A stretch of 64,000 nt of DNA, from positions 1 to 64,000 of the forward strand of contig JAKLJX010000015.1 of the NCBI GenBank assembly GCA_023150945.1, written 5' to 3'. The notes under the pieces were generated by a model. It worked only from the letters and a program-made list of their open reading frames with translations. It ran no database searches and had not been told where the DNA came from. Origin of the DNA: a bacterium. GTDB taxonomy: Bacteria > Zhuqueibacterota > Zhuqueibacteria > Zhuqueibacterales > Zhuqueibacteraceae. A program made the position numbers and the translations under genes. Numbering within the stretch: position 1 is the first letter of the stretch; every line of letters starts with the position of its first letter. Positions 32,761-42,456 of the stretch are shown here, piece by piece.

Positions 32761-33984
32761 ATGATTGCCGAATCGCGTCAAAATTCCATAGCAGCCGGGA
32801 CTGATTCCCACATTTGCTTCCTGCAAGACAGTCTCTACTCGCCGGCTTTGAAAGGCTGGACCGGCACGCATTTGCAAAATTTCCTCCTCGCCAAGCATTT
32901 CAAAGCTGCTGGTATGAGAGTGTGCTTTGTTGTTGCTTCTGCCAGCCCTGAGATCAAGCCATCGAATCCTTATGAAGGCATGCCGGTCCATTTTCTGAAG
33001 GTTCCGGAGATTGCGCCTTTTGCGGCCGCTTGGAGGAAAACGATGAGATTGCTTCAGAGTGTTTCGCCGGATTTTGTTTATGTTAAAGGCCGCTCATGGC
33101 TCGCGGGCGTGGCGCGAGCCTATGCCGGCGCAACTGGGGCAAAGTTCATGTGGGCTTCAAACAATGAAGATGGATGTGGGCCGTGGAAATATTCCCGGAA
33201 GACCTTAACATCTTCAAAAAGCCTGTTTCGCAAGGCAGCCAAGCTTTTCGCGAGTGCGACAGAAGACTTGATCTATGCCCGCGCTATTGCAGGAGCAGAT
33301 TTCTGCATCAATCAGACGCATCGCCAACAACTCCAGCTTGCAAAGGCCTTTCAAAAAAAGGGGATCGTCATTCCTTCGGTTCAAGACGTTCCGGTAGGCC
33401 CATTTCAAAAAGACACTGAGCCGTTTTTGCTTTGGGTCGGCTACTTTGCTCGTGAAAAGGGGCCGGAGTGCTTTTTGAAACTGGCTCATGCGTTTCGGGA
33501 TGCTTCATTCAGATTCTGCATGGTTGGCGCGCCCTCGCCCAACCTGCCATTGACCGAAGCGCTATTACTTGCACAACAGAATGGCAAATTTGAATATTTG
33601 GGGCAATTGCCCCATGCTGAAGTTCTCAAGCTCATGGAGCGTGCGTGGCTATTGGTGAGTACGAGTGGCTCGAATGGCGATGGCATTCCGAACGTAATGG
33701 TTGAAGCCTGGCTGCGCGAAGTGCCAACCTTGTCACTGCAACTTGACCCAGAAGGTATCATTCAAAAACATGGCCTGGGTGTCGTGGCACAGAACTTTGA
33801 AGAGTTGCGCGTGGCTTTGCCCAGGCTTTTGACTAGGTCTGATCAGTTACACGAGATGGGAAAGCAAGCACGGCGCAAGGCCGAGGAACTGTTCAGCGCC
33901 AAAACTAATGTTGCTCGCTATCTTGAGATAATGTTTCCGGAAAAGCTGACGTCAGTCAATTCGCTGGATTTGAGCGTACGATGA
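32761..33984 (+). CDS. GT4 glycosyltransferase
   Basis: A 407-residue GT-B protein. The donor-domain text is FLLWVGYFAREKGPECFLKLAHAF, then FRFCMVGAP, then STSGSNGDGIPNVMVEAWLREVPTLSL with the EX7E-like acidic site (E in VMVEAW). The N-terminal domain (GWTGTHLQNFLLAKHFKAAGMRVCFV) is the acceptor side. It shares its C-terminal domain style with the next gene (33981), with similar GEGFPNT/GDGIPNV loops, suggesting an old duplication. It overlaps that gene by 4 nt. Confidence 0.88.
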   Translation: MIAESRQNSIAAGTDSHICFLQDSLYSPALKGWTGTHLQNFLLAKHFKAAGMRVCFVVASASPEIKPSNPYEGMPVHFLKVPEIAPFAAAWRKTMRLLQSVSPDFVYVKGRSWLAGVARAYAGATGAKFMWASNNEDGCGPWKYSRKTLTSSKSLFRKAAKLFASATEDLIYARAIAGADFCINQTHRQQLQLAKAFQKKGIVIPSVQDVPVGPFQKDTEPFLLWVGYFAREKGPECFLKLAHAFRDASFRFCMVGAPSPNLPLTEALLLAQQNGKFEYLGQLPHAEVLKLMERAWLLVSTSGSNGDGIPNVMVEAWLREVPTLSLQLDPEGIIQKHGLGVVAQNFEELRVALPRLLTRSDQLHEMGKQARRKAEELFSAKTNVARYLEIMFPEKLTSVNSLDLSVR

Positions 33985-35186
33985 GAATCTGCTTCGCCAT
34001 GGACTTTCACTACAGCGAGCGCATCGGCGGAGCCGAGGTGCAGGCCTGGCTGCTGGCCAGAGAACTGGCACGGCGCGGGCATGAAGTCCACTATCTCGCG
34101 CAATCGCTGCAGGGCAAGGCGAATGAAATGGAAGTCCGTGAGGGCGTTCAGCTGCACTGGCTCAAGTATCGCGGTTATTTCCTCTGGCGCAATGGCCTGG
34201 AGTATTATCGCACGCTGCGACGCCTCGCTCCCGACATGATCATCCAGCGCATGACTTCTTTCAATACCGGCGTCACCGGACTTTATGCTCGCCGGCATCA
34301 CAAGCCGTTTGCCTGGATTTGCACCGACAATGGCATTCCTGAGCGCTGGCTGTTCACGCGCAAGGAGTGGCATGCTGCGCGGCAAAAAGGGTTGAGCGGC
34401 AAGCTGAAAAGCCCAATTCTATTGCTCAATGCCGTTATCAACGATCTCGCCCGCGACTGGGGCATGAGGCAGGCTACCCACGTTTTTACCCAGAATGAAG
34501 AACAATTCGACAAGCTGCTCAGCAACTATGGGCTAACCTCGCTGCACATGCCCTCTGGACACGAACTGCCGCGGGCCGGGATTGCGCCACCCGCGCGTTT
34601 TCACCACAAGATCATTCTATGGGTGGGAAATCTGGGCGCGAACAAGCGGCCGGAGAAGTTCATCCAACTCGCGAAACTCGTACAAAAGCGGGAATGGAAA
34701 TTCGTGATAGTTGGAGGTAAAGAGGGCGTGAGCAGTTTTGAAGAATCTTTTGGTGAGACCCGCCTTGACAATTTGCACTGGCTCGGAAAACTTACTTTTA
34801 ATGAGACGTTGTTGTGGTTTGATCAAGCAACGATATTTGTGAATACTTCAAAGATTGAAGGAGAAGGTTTTCCCAATACCTTTATCCAATCCTGGCTGCG
34901 CGGTGTGCCGGTGGTGACCTTGGGCGTCGATCCGAATCAGTTCATCACAAAGAATGATTTGGGCCGGGTCGGCAAGGATGTGCAAACCATGGTAGATGCC
35001 CTGCATGAATTGCTCGGCGATGAAGCCGATTACTGCCGAATGTCCGAACGCATTGCGGCATTTGCGGCGCGCCAGTTTACCATCGCGACTGTTGCCGATC
35101 AATTTCTACAGGCCATTCACGCCAGCAAAACTGCCGTGCAATCCCGTTTGGCTGATACGCATTCGCAACTGGCATGTGCTTCATAA
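33981..35186 (+). CDS. GT4 glycosyltransferase
   Basis: A 401-residue GT-B protein opening MRICFAMDFHYSERIGGAEVQAWLLARELARRGHEV, which is typical of GT4 acceptor domains. The donor domain has IILWVGNLGANKRPEKFIQLAKL and IEGEGFPNTFIQSWLRGVPVVTL. The ATG overlaps the preceding stop (ATGA). The stop (TAA 35184-35186) lies one base before the GTG start of the methyltransferase gene, so the two are probably coupled. Confidence 0.9.
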   Translation: MRICFAMDFHYSERIGGAEVQAWLLARELARRGHEVHYLAQSLQGKANEMEVREGVQLHWLKYRGYFLWRNGLEYYRTLRRLAPDMIIQRMTSFNTGVTGLYARRHHKPFAWICTDNGIPERWLFTRKEWHAARQKGLSGKLKSPILLLNAVINDLARDWGMRQATHVFTQNEEQFDKLLSNYGLTSLHMPSGHELPRAGIAPPARFHHKIILWVGNLGANKRPEKFIQLAKLVQKREWKFVIVGGKEGVSSFEESFGETRLDNLHWLGKLTFNETLLWFDQATIFVNTSKIEGEGFPNTFIQSWLRGVPVVTLGVDPNQFITKNDLGRVGKDVQTMVDALHELLGDEADYCRMSERIAAFAARQFTIATVADQFLQAIHASKTAVQSRLADTHSQLACAS

Positions 35187-35187
35187 A

Positions 35188-35922
35188 GTGGCTCGCAGTA
35201 TTCGAAATCTAGGGGCCATTATTGTAGACGAGTTGCGTTTTGAGTTTTTGCAGCATGCTTTGCAACAAATCGGTAAGCGCCCATCCCTGCTCGATCTCGG
35301 CTGCGGTCAAAAGCCTTACCGTGAACTCTATGCGGCATACACGCAAAAATCCTTCGGTCTCGACGTGCCGACCACGCAACACGGCATGCAAGCCATCGAT
35401 GTGCAGGGCCGGGGCACAGAATTACCCTTCATTGATCAGACATTCGATCTGGTTTTTTGCACTGAAGTGATGGAGCATGTGGCAGAGCCCAAACGCATGC
35501 TGCAGGAGATACATCGCGTGCTCAAACCTGGTGGCTACTTGATTCTGACGACGCCTTTCTTGGTGCCAGTGCATGAAGCGCCATATGACTTTTATCGCTA
35601 TACGCCTTATGGCCTGCAACACCTGCTGGAGCAGGCTTCTTTTTGCATTGTCTCACACGAGACGTTTGCCGAGGCTTTTGGCGTGCTGATCTCGCTGGTG
35701 GTGCAACTGCAGCTCAAATTTTGGAGTGCGCTGGCCCAGCTTCTGCATTTCCCCCGGCTTTATAGTCTGCTCAATCCCATCATTTTTTTTCTGGTCTATT
35801 TGCCACAACGCACTTACGTGGCCTTGCTCAGAGCTGTCCGTCGAGTCAAAGGGGGCGAGCGCGTTATCCGGCAATTGAGTTACACCGCAAAGGGCTACGG
35901 CATGCTTGCGGTGAAATCATAG
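35188..35922 (+). CDS. SAM-dependent methyltransferase (Methyltransf_11)
   Basis: A protein of about 244 residues. Motif I reads LLDLGCGQKPYRELY (about 31-45), the acidic strand FGLDVP follows, and LPFIDQTFDLVFCTEVMEHVAEPKRML and VLKPGGYLILTTPF are textbook class I motifs. The C-terminal half includes a hydrophobic stretch (LLNPIIFFLVYLPQRTYVALL), suggesting membrane association. The start is uncertain: a GTG at 35188 directly after the previous stop is chosen, as no ATG lies in a sensible place. It probably methylates the EPS repeat or its lipid-linked end. Confidence 0.82.
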   Translation: MARSIRNLGAIIVDELRFEFLQHALQQIGKRPSLLDLGCGQKPYRELYAAYTQKSFGLDVPTTQHGMQAIDVQGRGTELPFIDQTFDLVFCTEVMEHVAEPKRMLQEIHRVLKPGGYLILTTPFLVPVHEAPYDFYRYTPYGLQHLLEQASFCIVSHETFAEAFGVLISLVVQLQLKFWSALAQLLHFPRLYSLLNPIIFFLVYLPQRTYVALLRAVRRVKGGERVIRQLSYTAKGYGMLAVKS

Positions 35923-35926
35923 ATTC

Positions 35927-37066
35927 ATGATGAACGTTTTGGAGCAACACGAAAAAGTTTCGCAAAGCTCGAAGCCGCGCAATGCACGCGTTGTCACTCG
36001 CTGCCGCGTTTTGCATGTGGTGCCACACAGCACGCGCGGCGGTATTTTTCGTGTTGCCGTTGATTTGTTCCGTTCGTTTGCTCAAGACGATGCCTTTGCC
36101 CTGGCAGCGGCTGTGCCTGCGAGCCGTGGAAAGGAGGAGAGCTTCCCTTTTGCCGGCAAGTATGTGATACTCGAAGGCCCACGTGTTCAGCAATTTTTGG
36201 CGCTGAAGCGCATTGCGCAGCAATGTGAGGTGATTCATTTGCACGGCTTCACGCCCTGGCAAGCATTTGCTTGCTGGCTGGCGCGCAAGAGAATTGTGTA
36301 TACGAATCATGGCCTGTTGGGAACCGGGCGAAAATTACGGCCGCATGAACGCCTCAAACTGGTGTTGCTGAAGTTGTTCTTGCGCCATGCTGTGCATCGC
36401 ATCGCCCACGTTTCGCGTTTCATGCAAGCGCGCATGATCTCGGAGTACGCTGTGCCGGCGCAAAAATGCCGCGTCGTACACAATTCCACGCCCTGGCAAG
36501 CGCAGCCGCCTCATTTCAATCCCACCGCTAAGTTGCGCATTGGTTTTCATGGCCGGTTTGTTTCATTCAAGCGCATTGATCGTTTGCTGAGAGTTGCTGC
36601 GCTTGTGGCGCAGCATCGTGCCGTTGACGTGGTGTTGGTGGGTGAAGGGCCGCTGCAGAATGAGATCACAGCGCAAGCAGCTTCTCTGCATGTGCCGCTT
36701 CGTTTGGAAAGTTACACCTTGCAGGTCGATGCGCTTGTTTCCGCATTTGATGTCGAGATTATCGCCTCTCAGGATGAGCCGTTTGGCTTGTCCGTGCTCG
36801 AATCCATTCAAACCGGCCATCCCACTTTCGTCTTTGCCGATGGCGGCGGGTGCACTGAAATTTTTGCGGCTGAGACAAGTTGGTTCGTGTGCCGCAGCGA
36901 GACAGAAATGGCGGAAAAGATATTGTCTTTGCAGGATCAAGGCCAGCGTCAACATGTTCTGAGTTTGCTGGAGAAGTTGCAGCAGCGCCTCCACAGAGAG
37001 TTTTCCAGAGTGAAATTTCGTGACGGGTATAGAGCCGTTTATCAAGAGTTGCTGGCGCAGAAATAA
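35927..37066 (+). CDS. GT4 glycosyltransferase
   Basis: A 379-residue GT-B protein. After a short N-terminal tail the acceptor domain begins at CRVLHVVPHSTRGGIFRVAVDLFRSF. The donor domain has LRIGFHGRFVSFKRIDRLLRVAAL, VVLVGEGPLQNEI, and SQDEPFGLSVLESIQTGHPTFVFADGGG with the EX7E acidic pair. It starts five bases after the methyltransferase stop and ends 26 bases before the amidotransferase gene. Confidence 0.9.
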   Translation: MMNVLEQHEKVSQSSKPRNARVVTRCRVLHVVPHSTRGGIFRVAVDLFRSFAQDDAFALAAAVPASRGKEESFPFAGKYVILEGPRVQQFLALKRIAQQCEVIHLHGFTPWQAFACWLARKRIVYTNHGLLGTGRKLRPHERLKLVLLKLFLRHAVHRIAHVSRFMQARMISEYAVPAQKCRVVHNSTPWQAQPPHFNPTAKLRIGFHGRFVSFKRIDRLLRVAALVAQHRAVDVVLVGEGPLQNEITAQAASLHVPLRLESYTLQVDALVSAFDVEIIASQDEPFGLSVLESIQTGHPTFVFADGGGCTEIFAAETSWFVCRSETEMAEKILSLQDQGQRQHVLSLLEKLQQRLHREFSRVKFRDGYRAVYQELLAQK

Positions 37067-37092
37067 CGCAATACGATTGTCTGAATATTTCC

Positions 37093-38979
37093 ATGTGCGG
37101 TATCATTGGAGTTTATAACAGCCGGAATGCAACAATCGGCATGCAAGCGCAGCTTGAAAGCGCCCGCGATTTGTTACAACATCGCGGACCGGATGATCGC
37201 GGGCTTTGGGTCGATCCACAAGGCGCGTGTATGCTCGGCCATCGCCGGTTGAGTATTATTGATCTCTCTGCTGCCGGACATCAACCGATGTGCAACGAAG
37301 ATGAAACCATCTGGTTGGTGTACAACGGTGAAGTCTACAACTTTCCCGAATTGTGCGCCGAATTGCAGGCGCTGGGACATCACTTCCGCTCGCAGACGGA
37401 TACCGAAGTCATCGTGCACGGCTATGAAGAGTATGGCGTCGATATTATTTCCCGTTTGCGCGGCATGTTTGCGTTCGCCCTCTATGATTGCCGGCGGCAG
37501 CAGCTTTTGCTCGCGCGCGATCGTGTCGGTATCAAGCCGCTATATTACACGGCCGGCGGCGATGCCTTTTTGTTTGCTTCGGAAATCAAATCGCTCTTGG
37601 CGATGCCGGGGGTTGAAAAACAGCTTGATGAACAGGCTTTGCATGAGTATTTAGCTTTTGGCAAGGTCTACGCGCCCAGAACCATGTTTCGCGGCATCAT
37701 TAAATTACCGGCTGCGCATTATATGTTGATCAAGCGCTCCGGGGAAACCGCGATGCAGCGTTATTGGTCGCCTTATCAGCGGCGTTTCCCGCTGGCGCCG
37801 GCGTCAAATGAGAATGAATATCGCGAGGCTCTGTTTGGCCTGCTGCAGGAATCGGTGCGGCTGCGCATGCGCAGCGATGTTCCGGTGGGCGTGTTTTTGA
37901 GCGGCGGAGTTGATTCCACGGCCAATGTTGCATTAATGTCGCGTGTGCACGGAAGCAAGGTGCACACGTTTACTGCCGGGTTTCAAGGGCAGGAAGCCTA
38001 TGACGAACGCAGCCATGCCCGGGCGGCAGCGCAGCATTTCAAAACCGAGCATCATGAAGTCGAGATTACCCCGCGCCATCTTTTGGAGGTGCTGCCGGAG
38101 CTGGCATTTTATCTCGATGAGCCGGTCGCAGATGCCACCACCATTCCGATTTACTTTGTTTCGCAACTGGCGCGGCGCAACGGCGCGATTGTGATTCTCA
38201 ATGGCGACGGCAGCGATGAGCTGTTTTGTGGTTACGACAAATACATGCAATACCTGCGGCTGCAACCCTATTGGCGCGGATTCAACAGTCTGCCGCGTTT
38301 CATCAAAACAGCGGTAGCGCAGGCGAGTCAACGAATGGGAGTGAATGGCGCTGCCGGCGAGATACTGGCACGCGCCTCCCATGAGATCGAGCTTTACGTC
38401 GGCGCGACCGGCGCGCTCAAAGGCACGCCGGCATTCCAAGAATTCGTGAACGGCAAAGCAGAGGTTTATCGCGCCGTAGCAGAAGGCCGCCAACAGTTTG
38501 AGGCCGAACGCCGCAGCACGGATTATTGCGAATGGCTGTCGTATTGGGGCCTGCGCTCGGAAGTCGAACACGTTTTTTTGTATCGCGCCGACCGCATGGG
38601 CATGGCGAATTCCATCGAGATTCGCGTGCCGTTTCTCGATCACCATCTGGTGGAATTCGCCTTGCAAATGCCGCAGCCGCTCAAATACAAAAACGGCGAA
38701 AAAAAGTACATTCTCAAACAAGCACTCAGCGGGCTGGTGCCGGATGAATTTCTCTATCGCAAGAAGCAGGGTTTTTGCGTGCCGCTGCGGGAATGGGCCG
38801 GTAGCATGATGCACGACAAAATTTTTGAGGTATTGCCGCGCCTGCAATCCGATTGGGGCGGACTGAGTACTGAGTTTCTGGAGGCAGTCCACGCGCGCCT
38901 GCGTGCGACCGAAGAAGAGGGGTTTTTGAGTTGGAATTTGTATACGCTGGCAACGTGGTATGAACGCTGGTTTGATTGA
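37093..38979 (+). CDS. asnB: Asparagine synthetase B-type amidotransferase of the EPS locus
   Basis: A 628-residue glutamine-dependent amidotransferase. The N-terminus MCGIIGVYNS keeps the glutaminase nucleophile Cys2, with RHRRLSIIDLS-type and NGEVYNF motifs following. The synthetase domain carries the PP-loop LSGGVDST (residues about 270-277) and LNGDGSDELFCGYDKY. AsnB paralogues like this are common in EPS and exosortase-linked loci, where they may amidate sugar acids rather than make asparagine. Intact Cys2 sets it apart from the lasso cyclase at 12.5 kb. It starts at an ATG 26 nt after the GT4 gene. Confidence 0.92.
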   Translation: MCGIIGVYNSRNATIGMQAQLESARDLLQHRGPDDRGLWVDPQGACMLGHRRLSIIDLSAAGHQPMCNEDETIWLVYNGEVYNFPELCAELQALGHHFRSQTDTEVIVHGYEEYGVDIISRLRGMFAFALYDCRRQQLLLARDRVGIKPLYYTAGGDAFLFASEIKSLLAMPGVEKQLDEQALHEYLAFGKVYAPRTMFRGIIKLPAAHYMLIKRSGETAMQRYWSPYQRRFPLAPASNENEYREALFGLLQESVRLRMRSDVPVGVFLSGGVDSTANVALMSRVHGSKVHTFTAGFQGQEAYDERSHARAAAQHFKTEHHEVEITPRHLLEVLPELAFYLDEPVADATTIPIYFVSQLARRNGAIVILNGDGSDELFCGYDKYMQYLRLQPYWRGFNSLPRFIKTAVAQASQRMGVNGAAGEILARASHEIELYVGATGALKGTPAFQEFVNGKAEVYRAVAEGRQQFEAERRSTDYCEWLSYWGLRSEVEHVFLYRADRMGMANSIEIRVPFLDHHLVEFALQMPQPLKYKNGEKKYILKQALSGLVPDEFLYRKKQGFCVPLREWAGSMMHDKIFEVLPRLQSDWGGLSTEFLEAVHARLRATEEEGFLSWNLYTLATWYERWFD

Positions 38980-38982
38980 GGC

Positions 38983-39819
38983 ATGACATACGTTTTGATA
39001 TTGGCGCTCAAATATTTGCGCCGAGCGGCTTCACAGTTGCTGAAAGCAGAAATCCGAGAGGCCGGGCGCGCTCTGTTGAATTTCTTTCTTGTGCTGCCTC
39101 ATCTGGTTTTGTTGCTGCGTCCGGCGCGCAAGCGTTGTCCGCTCTGCGGCTGGCGCGGCGCGCATTTTCTTCCCAAGCTGGGAACGGATTGGAGGATCAC
39201 CTTGGGCCACACGTGTCCGAAATGTTCGAGCGACAAGCGCTACCGCACTTATGCTGCAGCCTTGCGACGCTGGCTGCCGGCCTCCGACAAGCCCCTGCGC
39301 ATCCTGGAAGTGGCCGGTACCGAGTATTCCGAACGACTTTTCGCGCACCTGCCCAATCGTTTCTATGTAGCAGCAGATCTTGCGTATCGCACGGCCAAAG
39401 TCAAAACCGATGTGACACGGCTGGCCTTTGCCGATCAGTCTTTTGATTTTGTCCTGTGCTCGCACGTGCTGGAACACGTCAAGGAAGACGTGCAGGCCAT
39501 GCGCGAGTTGCATCGCGTGTTATGCAGCAATGGCCAGGCATTGCTGCAGGTTCCCATGGACAACGAGTTAGGGCAAACGATTGAGTACGAGGCTCCTAAT
39601 CCCGCCGAAAGCGATCATGTCCGCTGCTACGGCAGGGATTACCGTGAGCGTCTGCAAGCGGCGGGTTTCACAGTGAAGTCAGCAAATCTGTGGAAGAACG
39701 CAGAGGAGCTGAACCGTTGCGGTGGTAACGACGAAGAGCTCTATTTTTGCATTAAATCTACCTCCAATGGTCGCCATTCTCACGAATATTCCGACGCCGT
39801 ATCGCATCCCTCTGTTTAA
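38983..39819 (+). CDS. Methyltransferase with an N-terminal zinc-ribbon-like segment
   Basis: A 278-residue class I methyltransferase preceded by a basic, hydrophobic tail and a Cys4 cluster: CPLCGWRG (about 52-59) and CPKCSSDKRYRT (about 78-89). The SAM fold follows: ILEVAGTEYSERLF, FYVAADLAYRTAKVKTDVTRLAFADQSFDFVLCSHVLEHVKED and LHRVLCSNGQALLQVPM. The CxxC pairs probably bind zinc, an arrangement seen in sugar methyltransferases of capsule loci. The gene begins three bases after the amidotransferase stop, and its last 53 bases overlap the next GT4 gene. Confidence 0.83.
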   Translation: MTYVLILALKYLRRAASQLLKAEIREAGRALLNFFLVLPHLVLLLRPARKRCPLCGWRGAHFLPKLGTDWRITLGHTCPKCSSDKRYRTYAAALRRWLPASDKPLRILEVAGTEYSERLFAHLPNRFYVAADLAYRTAKVKTDVTRLAFADQSFDFVLCSHVLEHVKEDVQAMRELHRVLCSNGQALLQVPMDNELGQTIEYEAPNPAESDHVRCYGRDYRERLQAAGFTVKSANLWKNAEELNRCGGNDEELYFCIKSTSNGRHSHEYSDAVSHPSV

Positions 39820-40897
39820 CTGCATCGCGGATCAGCTTGCTCAGCGCCATTTCCCTCTGCAAGTCTTGTTCGCCATGCCGACCTACCATCGCCGGCAGTG
39901 GCAGAGCGTGCTGGCTGAAGCACGATTTGAGTATCAGCTTCTGGATTTGCCACGCGTGCCATGGGGCGAGGAGTATGTGTTGGCCATTCCCCACCGTCTC
40001 TCCCAAGCTTTACGCGCTCTGCACGCCTCTTGTCTGGTTTTGGGTGGTTTCAATCTGCTGGCGCTCTCTGGCGCCAGCTTCGCACAGCGTCATCGGATTC
40101 CGTACATTATTTGGTCCGGAGAGACGATCGCCGAGGCGCAACAGCGGCGCGGCAAGTCCGTACGCCGCTTTCTACGCCACCGGTTGACCCGGCGGGCTAC
40201 AGCCTGCATCGCCTATGGCACGCGGGCACAAGAGTATTTGCAGGCCTTGGGGGTGACGAACGAAAGGATCAGGGTCGCGGTCAATTGCGTCGATACAGAT
40301 TTTTTTCGTGATCAAGTGTCTGCCCGGCGCTCGTTAGTGACTGCGCCCTCTCATACCGTCGGAGCGCGCCTGCTGTTCGTCGGTCATTTGCAGCGCCGCA
40401 AGGGCCTGGATTCCGTCCTGCATGCGCTGAAACTGTGTGAGCACCTGCCGGTGAAATTGGATGTCGTCGGTGACGGTCCGGCTCGCGCCCATTACGAGCA
40501 CCTGGCGGCAGAGTTGAGTTTGCATAACGTCATCTTTCACGGCTTTCGGCAGAAAGCAGAGCTTCCCGACTTCTATGCGGCAGCGGATTTTTTCGTTTTT
40601 CCCTCACTGCAGGAAATCTTCGGCTTGGTGCTGGTTGAGGCCGCGGCCGCGGGTTTGCCCATCATTGCCTCGAAATTCGCCGGCGGCACGGTGGACGTGG
40701 TGCAGGAGGGAAGGAACGGCTTTGTGGTGGATCCCACCGATATTTCGGCATTGGCTCAGCGTATCAAAGAGCTTTGTCTGAATCCGGCGATGCGCGCGGC
40801 AATGGGCCGGCAATCGCTGCAGATTGTTGCCGAATCGGTCAATATCCAACGCAGTGCCGAGGGGTTCGTGCAAGCCGTGTTGAGTTGTGTGCCGTGA
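39767..40897 (+). CDS. GT4 glycosyltransferase
   Basis: A 376-residue GT-B protein starting MVAILTNIPTPYRIPLFNCIADQL, the common form for EPS GT4 enzymes. The donor domain contains LLFVGHLQRRKGLDSVLHALKL, VVGDGPAR and FPSLQEIFGLVLVEAAAAGLPIIASKFAGGTVDVV with the EX7E motif. The ATG at 39767 lies 53 nt inside the methyltransferase gene; the frame also runs back to 39722 but without similarity. It ends the tightly packed run of genes from 27.7 kb; a gap of about 195 nt follows. Confidence 0.9.
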   Translation: MVAILTNIPTPYRIPLFNCIADQLAQRHFPLQVLFAMPTYHRRQWQSVLAEARFEYQLLDLPRVPWGEEYVLAIPHRLSQALRALHASCLVLGGFNLLALSGASFAQRHRIPYIIWSGETIAEAQQRRGKSVRRFLRHRLTRRATACIAYGTRAQEYLQALGVTNERIRVAVNCVDTDFFRDQVSARRSLVTAPSHTVGARLLFVGHLQRRKGLDSVLHALKLCEHLPVKLDVVGDGPARAHYEHLAAELSLHNVIFHGFRQKAELPDFYAAADFFVFPSLQEIFGLVLVEAAAAGLPIIASKFAGGTVDVVQEGRNGFVVDPTDISALAQRIKELCLNPAMRAAMGRQSLQIVAESVNIQRSAEGFVQAVLSCVP

Positions 40898-41092
40898 GCG
40901 CAGTCAGCGCGGGTGTCTCTCAAAACGAAGAGACTGCTCGGGCGATGGCCACTTGTGGCATGCCGTGAACATTGGTGAAATGCTCGACGGTGTGTCTGCG
41001 TCTTGACAAGATCCATTCTGGACGACAAGCCGGTGCGGAGTCGAGCGTAATTCCTCAAACAATCTAACTCCATCCCTCTTCAGACTAGCCCT

Positions 41093-42268
41093 TTGAAGCC
41101 ACTCCCTAAACCGCACATCTTGATCTACGCGCCCACGCCGCCGCCCTATGCCGGGCCGGAGGTGGCCACCGGCCTGCTGCTCGAGGCCGTAAAGGGTGAG
41201 AAGATCAAACTCACCCATGTGCGCAGCAACGTGCGTCAGGAAAACGGCAAAAAGGGCGTGTTCGATATTGAAGGTATTTTCAGTTTCATCAGGGTCTACC
41301 GCGATTTCTGGCGGGCATTGCTGCAGACCCGGCCGGATAAGGTCTACTTTCTGCTGTCCTCCGGGCCGGTCGGCCTGCTGCGCGATATTGTCATCATCTT
41401 CACGGCCAAGTTGACGGGCCGGGCCGCGATTGCACATTACCGCGGCGGCAGTTTCCGCAGCTTGTATGAAGAGTATCATCCGCTGCTGCGCTGGCTCATC
41501 CGCCGCGCCCTCCAACGCATCGATTGCCTGATCGTGCAGGCGGAAGTACTCAAGCCACTATTCGCGGGACTGGTGGCCGAGGAGAAGCTGCGGGTATTGT
41601 ATAACGGCATGAAGCTGAACGGCTATCATCCCGAGCCGCAGCGGCTGCAGGCCAAGCCATTTACCATCTTGTTCATGGGGCACGTGGCGTTTTCCAAAGG
41701 ATTCTATGAATTGGTGCAAGCCTATCTGCAGTTGCGGCAGAAGCACGCGGTGCGGCTGCTGTTTGCCGGCGAACAGCGTTTTGCCGGCGACCGGCGCAAA
41801 TCAATATCCGCCTTCCTTTCCGGACCGGCGCGGGACTTCTTCAATCGCGCAGCCGATCATATCGAACAAGTGATTACCGGGTTCGTGAGCGAGGCCGAAC
41901 GCCATGAGGCGCATTATCTCGGCGTGATTGCCGGTGAGGCCAAGGTCCGGGCCTTCATTGCCGCGGACGTGTTCGTGCTGCCCTCTTACACCGAGGGCTT
42001 TTCCATGTCCGTGCTGGAGGCCATGGCGCATGGCCTGCCGGTGGTGGTGACGCCGGTGGGCGCCCTGCCGGAGGTGGTGCGCGAGGGCGTCAATGGTGTT
42101 TTTACGGAAGTGGGCAACAGCCGGGATTTGGCTGACAAGTTGGAAAGTTTGATTTGCCGGCGCGCGCGCGCCCGCGCCATGGGCGAATACAATGCCCGCT
42201 ATGTGGCGGAGCGCTTTGGCATCGAGCAGGTGGCCGCTGAGTTCGAGGAAATCCTCGCCAACGCCTAG
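41093..42268 (+). CDS. GT4 glycosyltransferase
   Basis: A 391-residue GT-B protein. The N-terminus KPHILIYAPTPPPYAGPEVATGLLL is the acceptor domain start. The donor domain includes TILFMGHVAFSKGFYELVQAYLQL and LPSYTEGFSMSVLEAMAHGLPVVVTPVGALPEVV with the EX7E motif. A short insert (about 230-270, FAGDRRKSISAFLSG onward) is less usual. The only plausible start is a TTG at 41093; no ATG fits. It lies apart from the preceding genes and precedes a repeat-bearing gap and the Wzy candidate. Confidence 0.88.
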   Translation: MKPLPKPHILIYAPTPPPYAGPEVATGLLLEAVKGEKIKLTHVRSNVRQENGKKGVFDIEGIFSFIRVYRDFWRALLQTRPDKVYFLLSSGPVGLLRDIVIIFTAKLTGRAAIAHYRGGSFRSLYEEYHPLLRWLIRRALQRIDCLIVQAEVLKPLFAGLVAEEKLRVLYNGMKLNGYHPEPQRLQAKPFTILFMGHVAFSKGFYELVQAYLQLRQKHAVRLLFAGEQRFAGDRRKSISAFLSGPARDFFNRAADHIEQVITGFVSEAERHEAHYLGVIAGEAKVRAFIAADVFVLPSYTEGFSMSVLEAMAHGLPVVVTPVGALPEVVREGVNGVFTEVGNSRDLADKLESLICRRARARAMGEYNARYVAERFGIEQVAAEFEEILANA

Positions 42269-42299
42269 CAGCAACCCAGCGAACACCAGGAAGCCGCAA

Positions 42300-42400
42300 A
42301 GTCAACACCGCAACCGCAGAGTCGCGGAGAACGCAGAGAAAGGCTTTCTTGCTGTTATAACTCAGCGCTCTCCGCGTCTCCGTGGTTCAGATGTTTGCCT
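42300..42400. repeat. Short intergenic repeat (GCGGAGAACGCAGAGAAAGG type)
   Basis: The gap between the GT4 gene and the Wzy-like gene holds GCGGAGAACGCAGAGAAAGG (about 42324-42343) and, further on, CTCCGCGTCTCCGTGGTTCA, roughly its inverted counterpart. Related text occurs near 7330, 24830 and 62910. It looks like a dispersed short palindromic repeat; function unknown. Confidence 0.45.
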
Positions 42401-42456
42401 TGCGACGGAAAGCCTGCTAGAGTTTTATTCTGAGCAAAGCGCCGAAAACCCAGAAT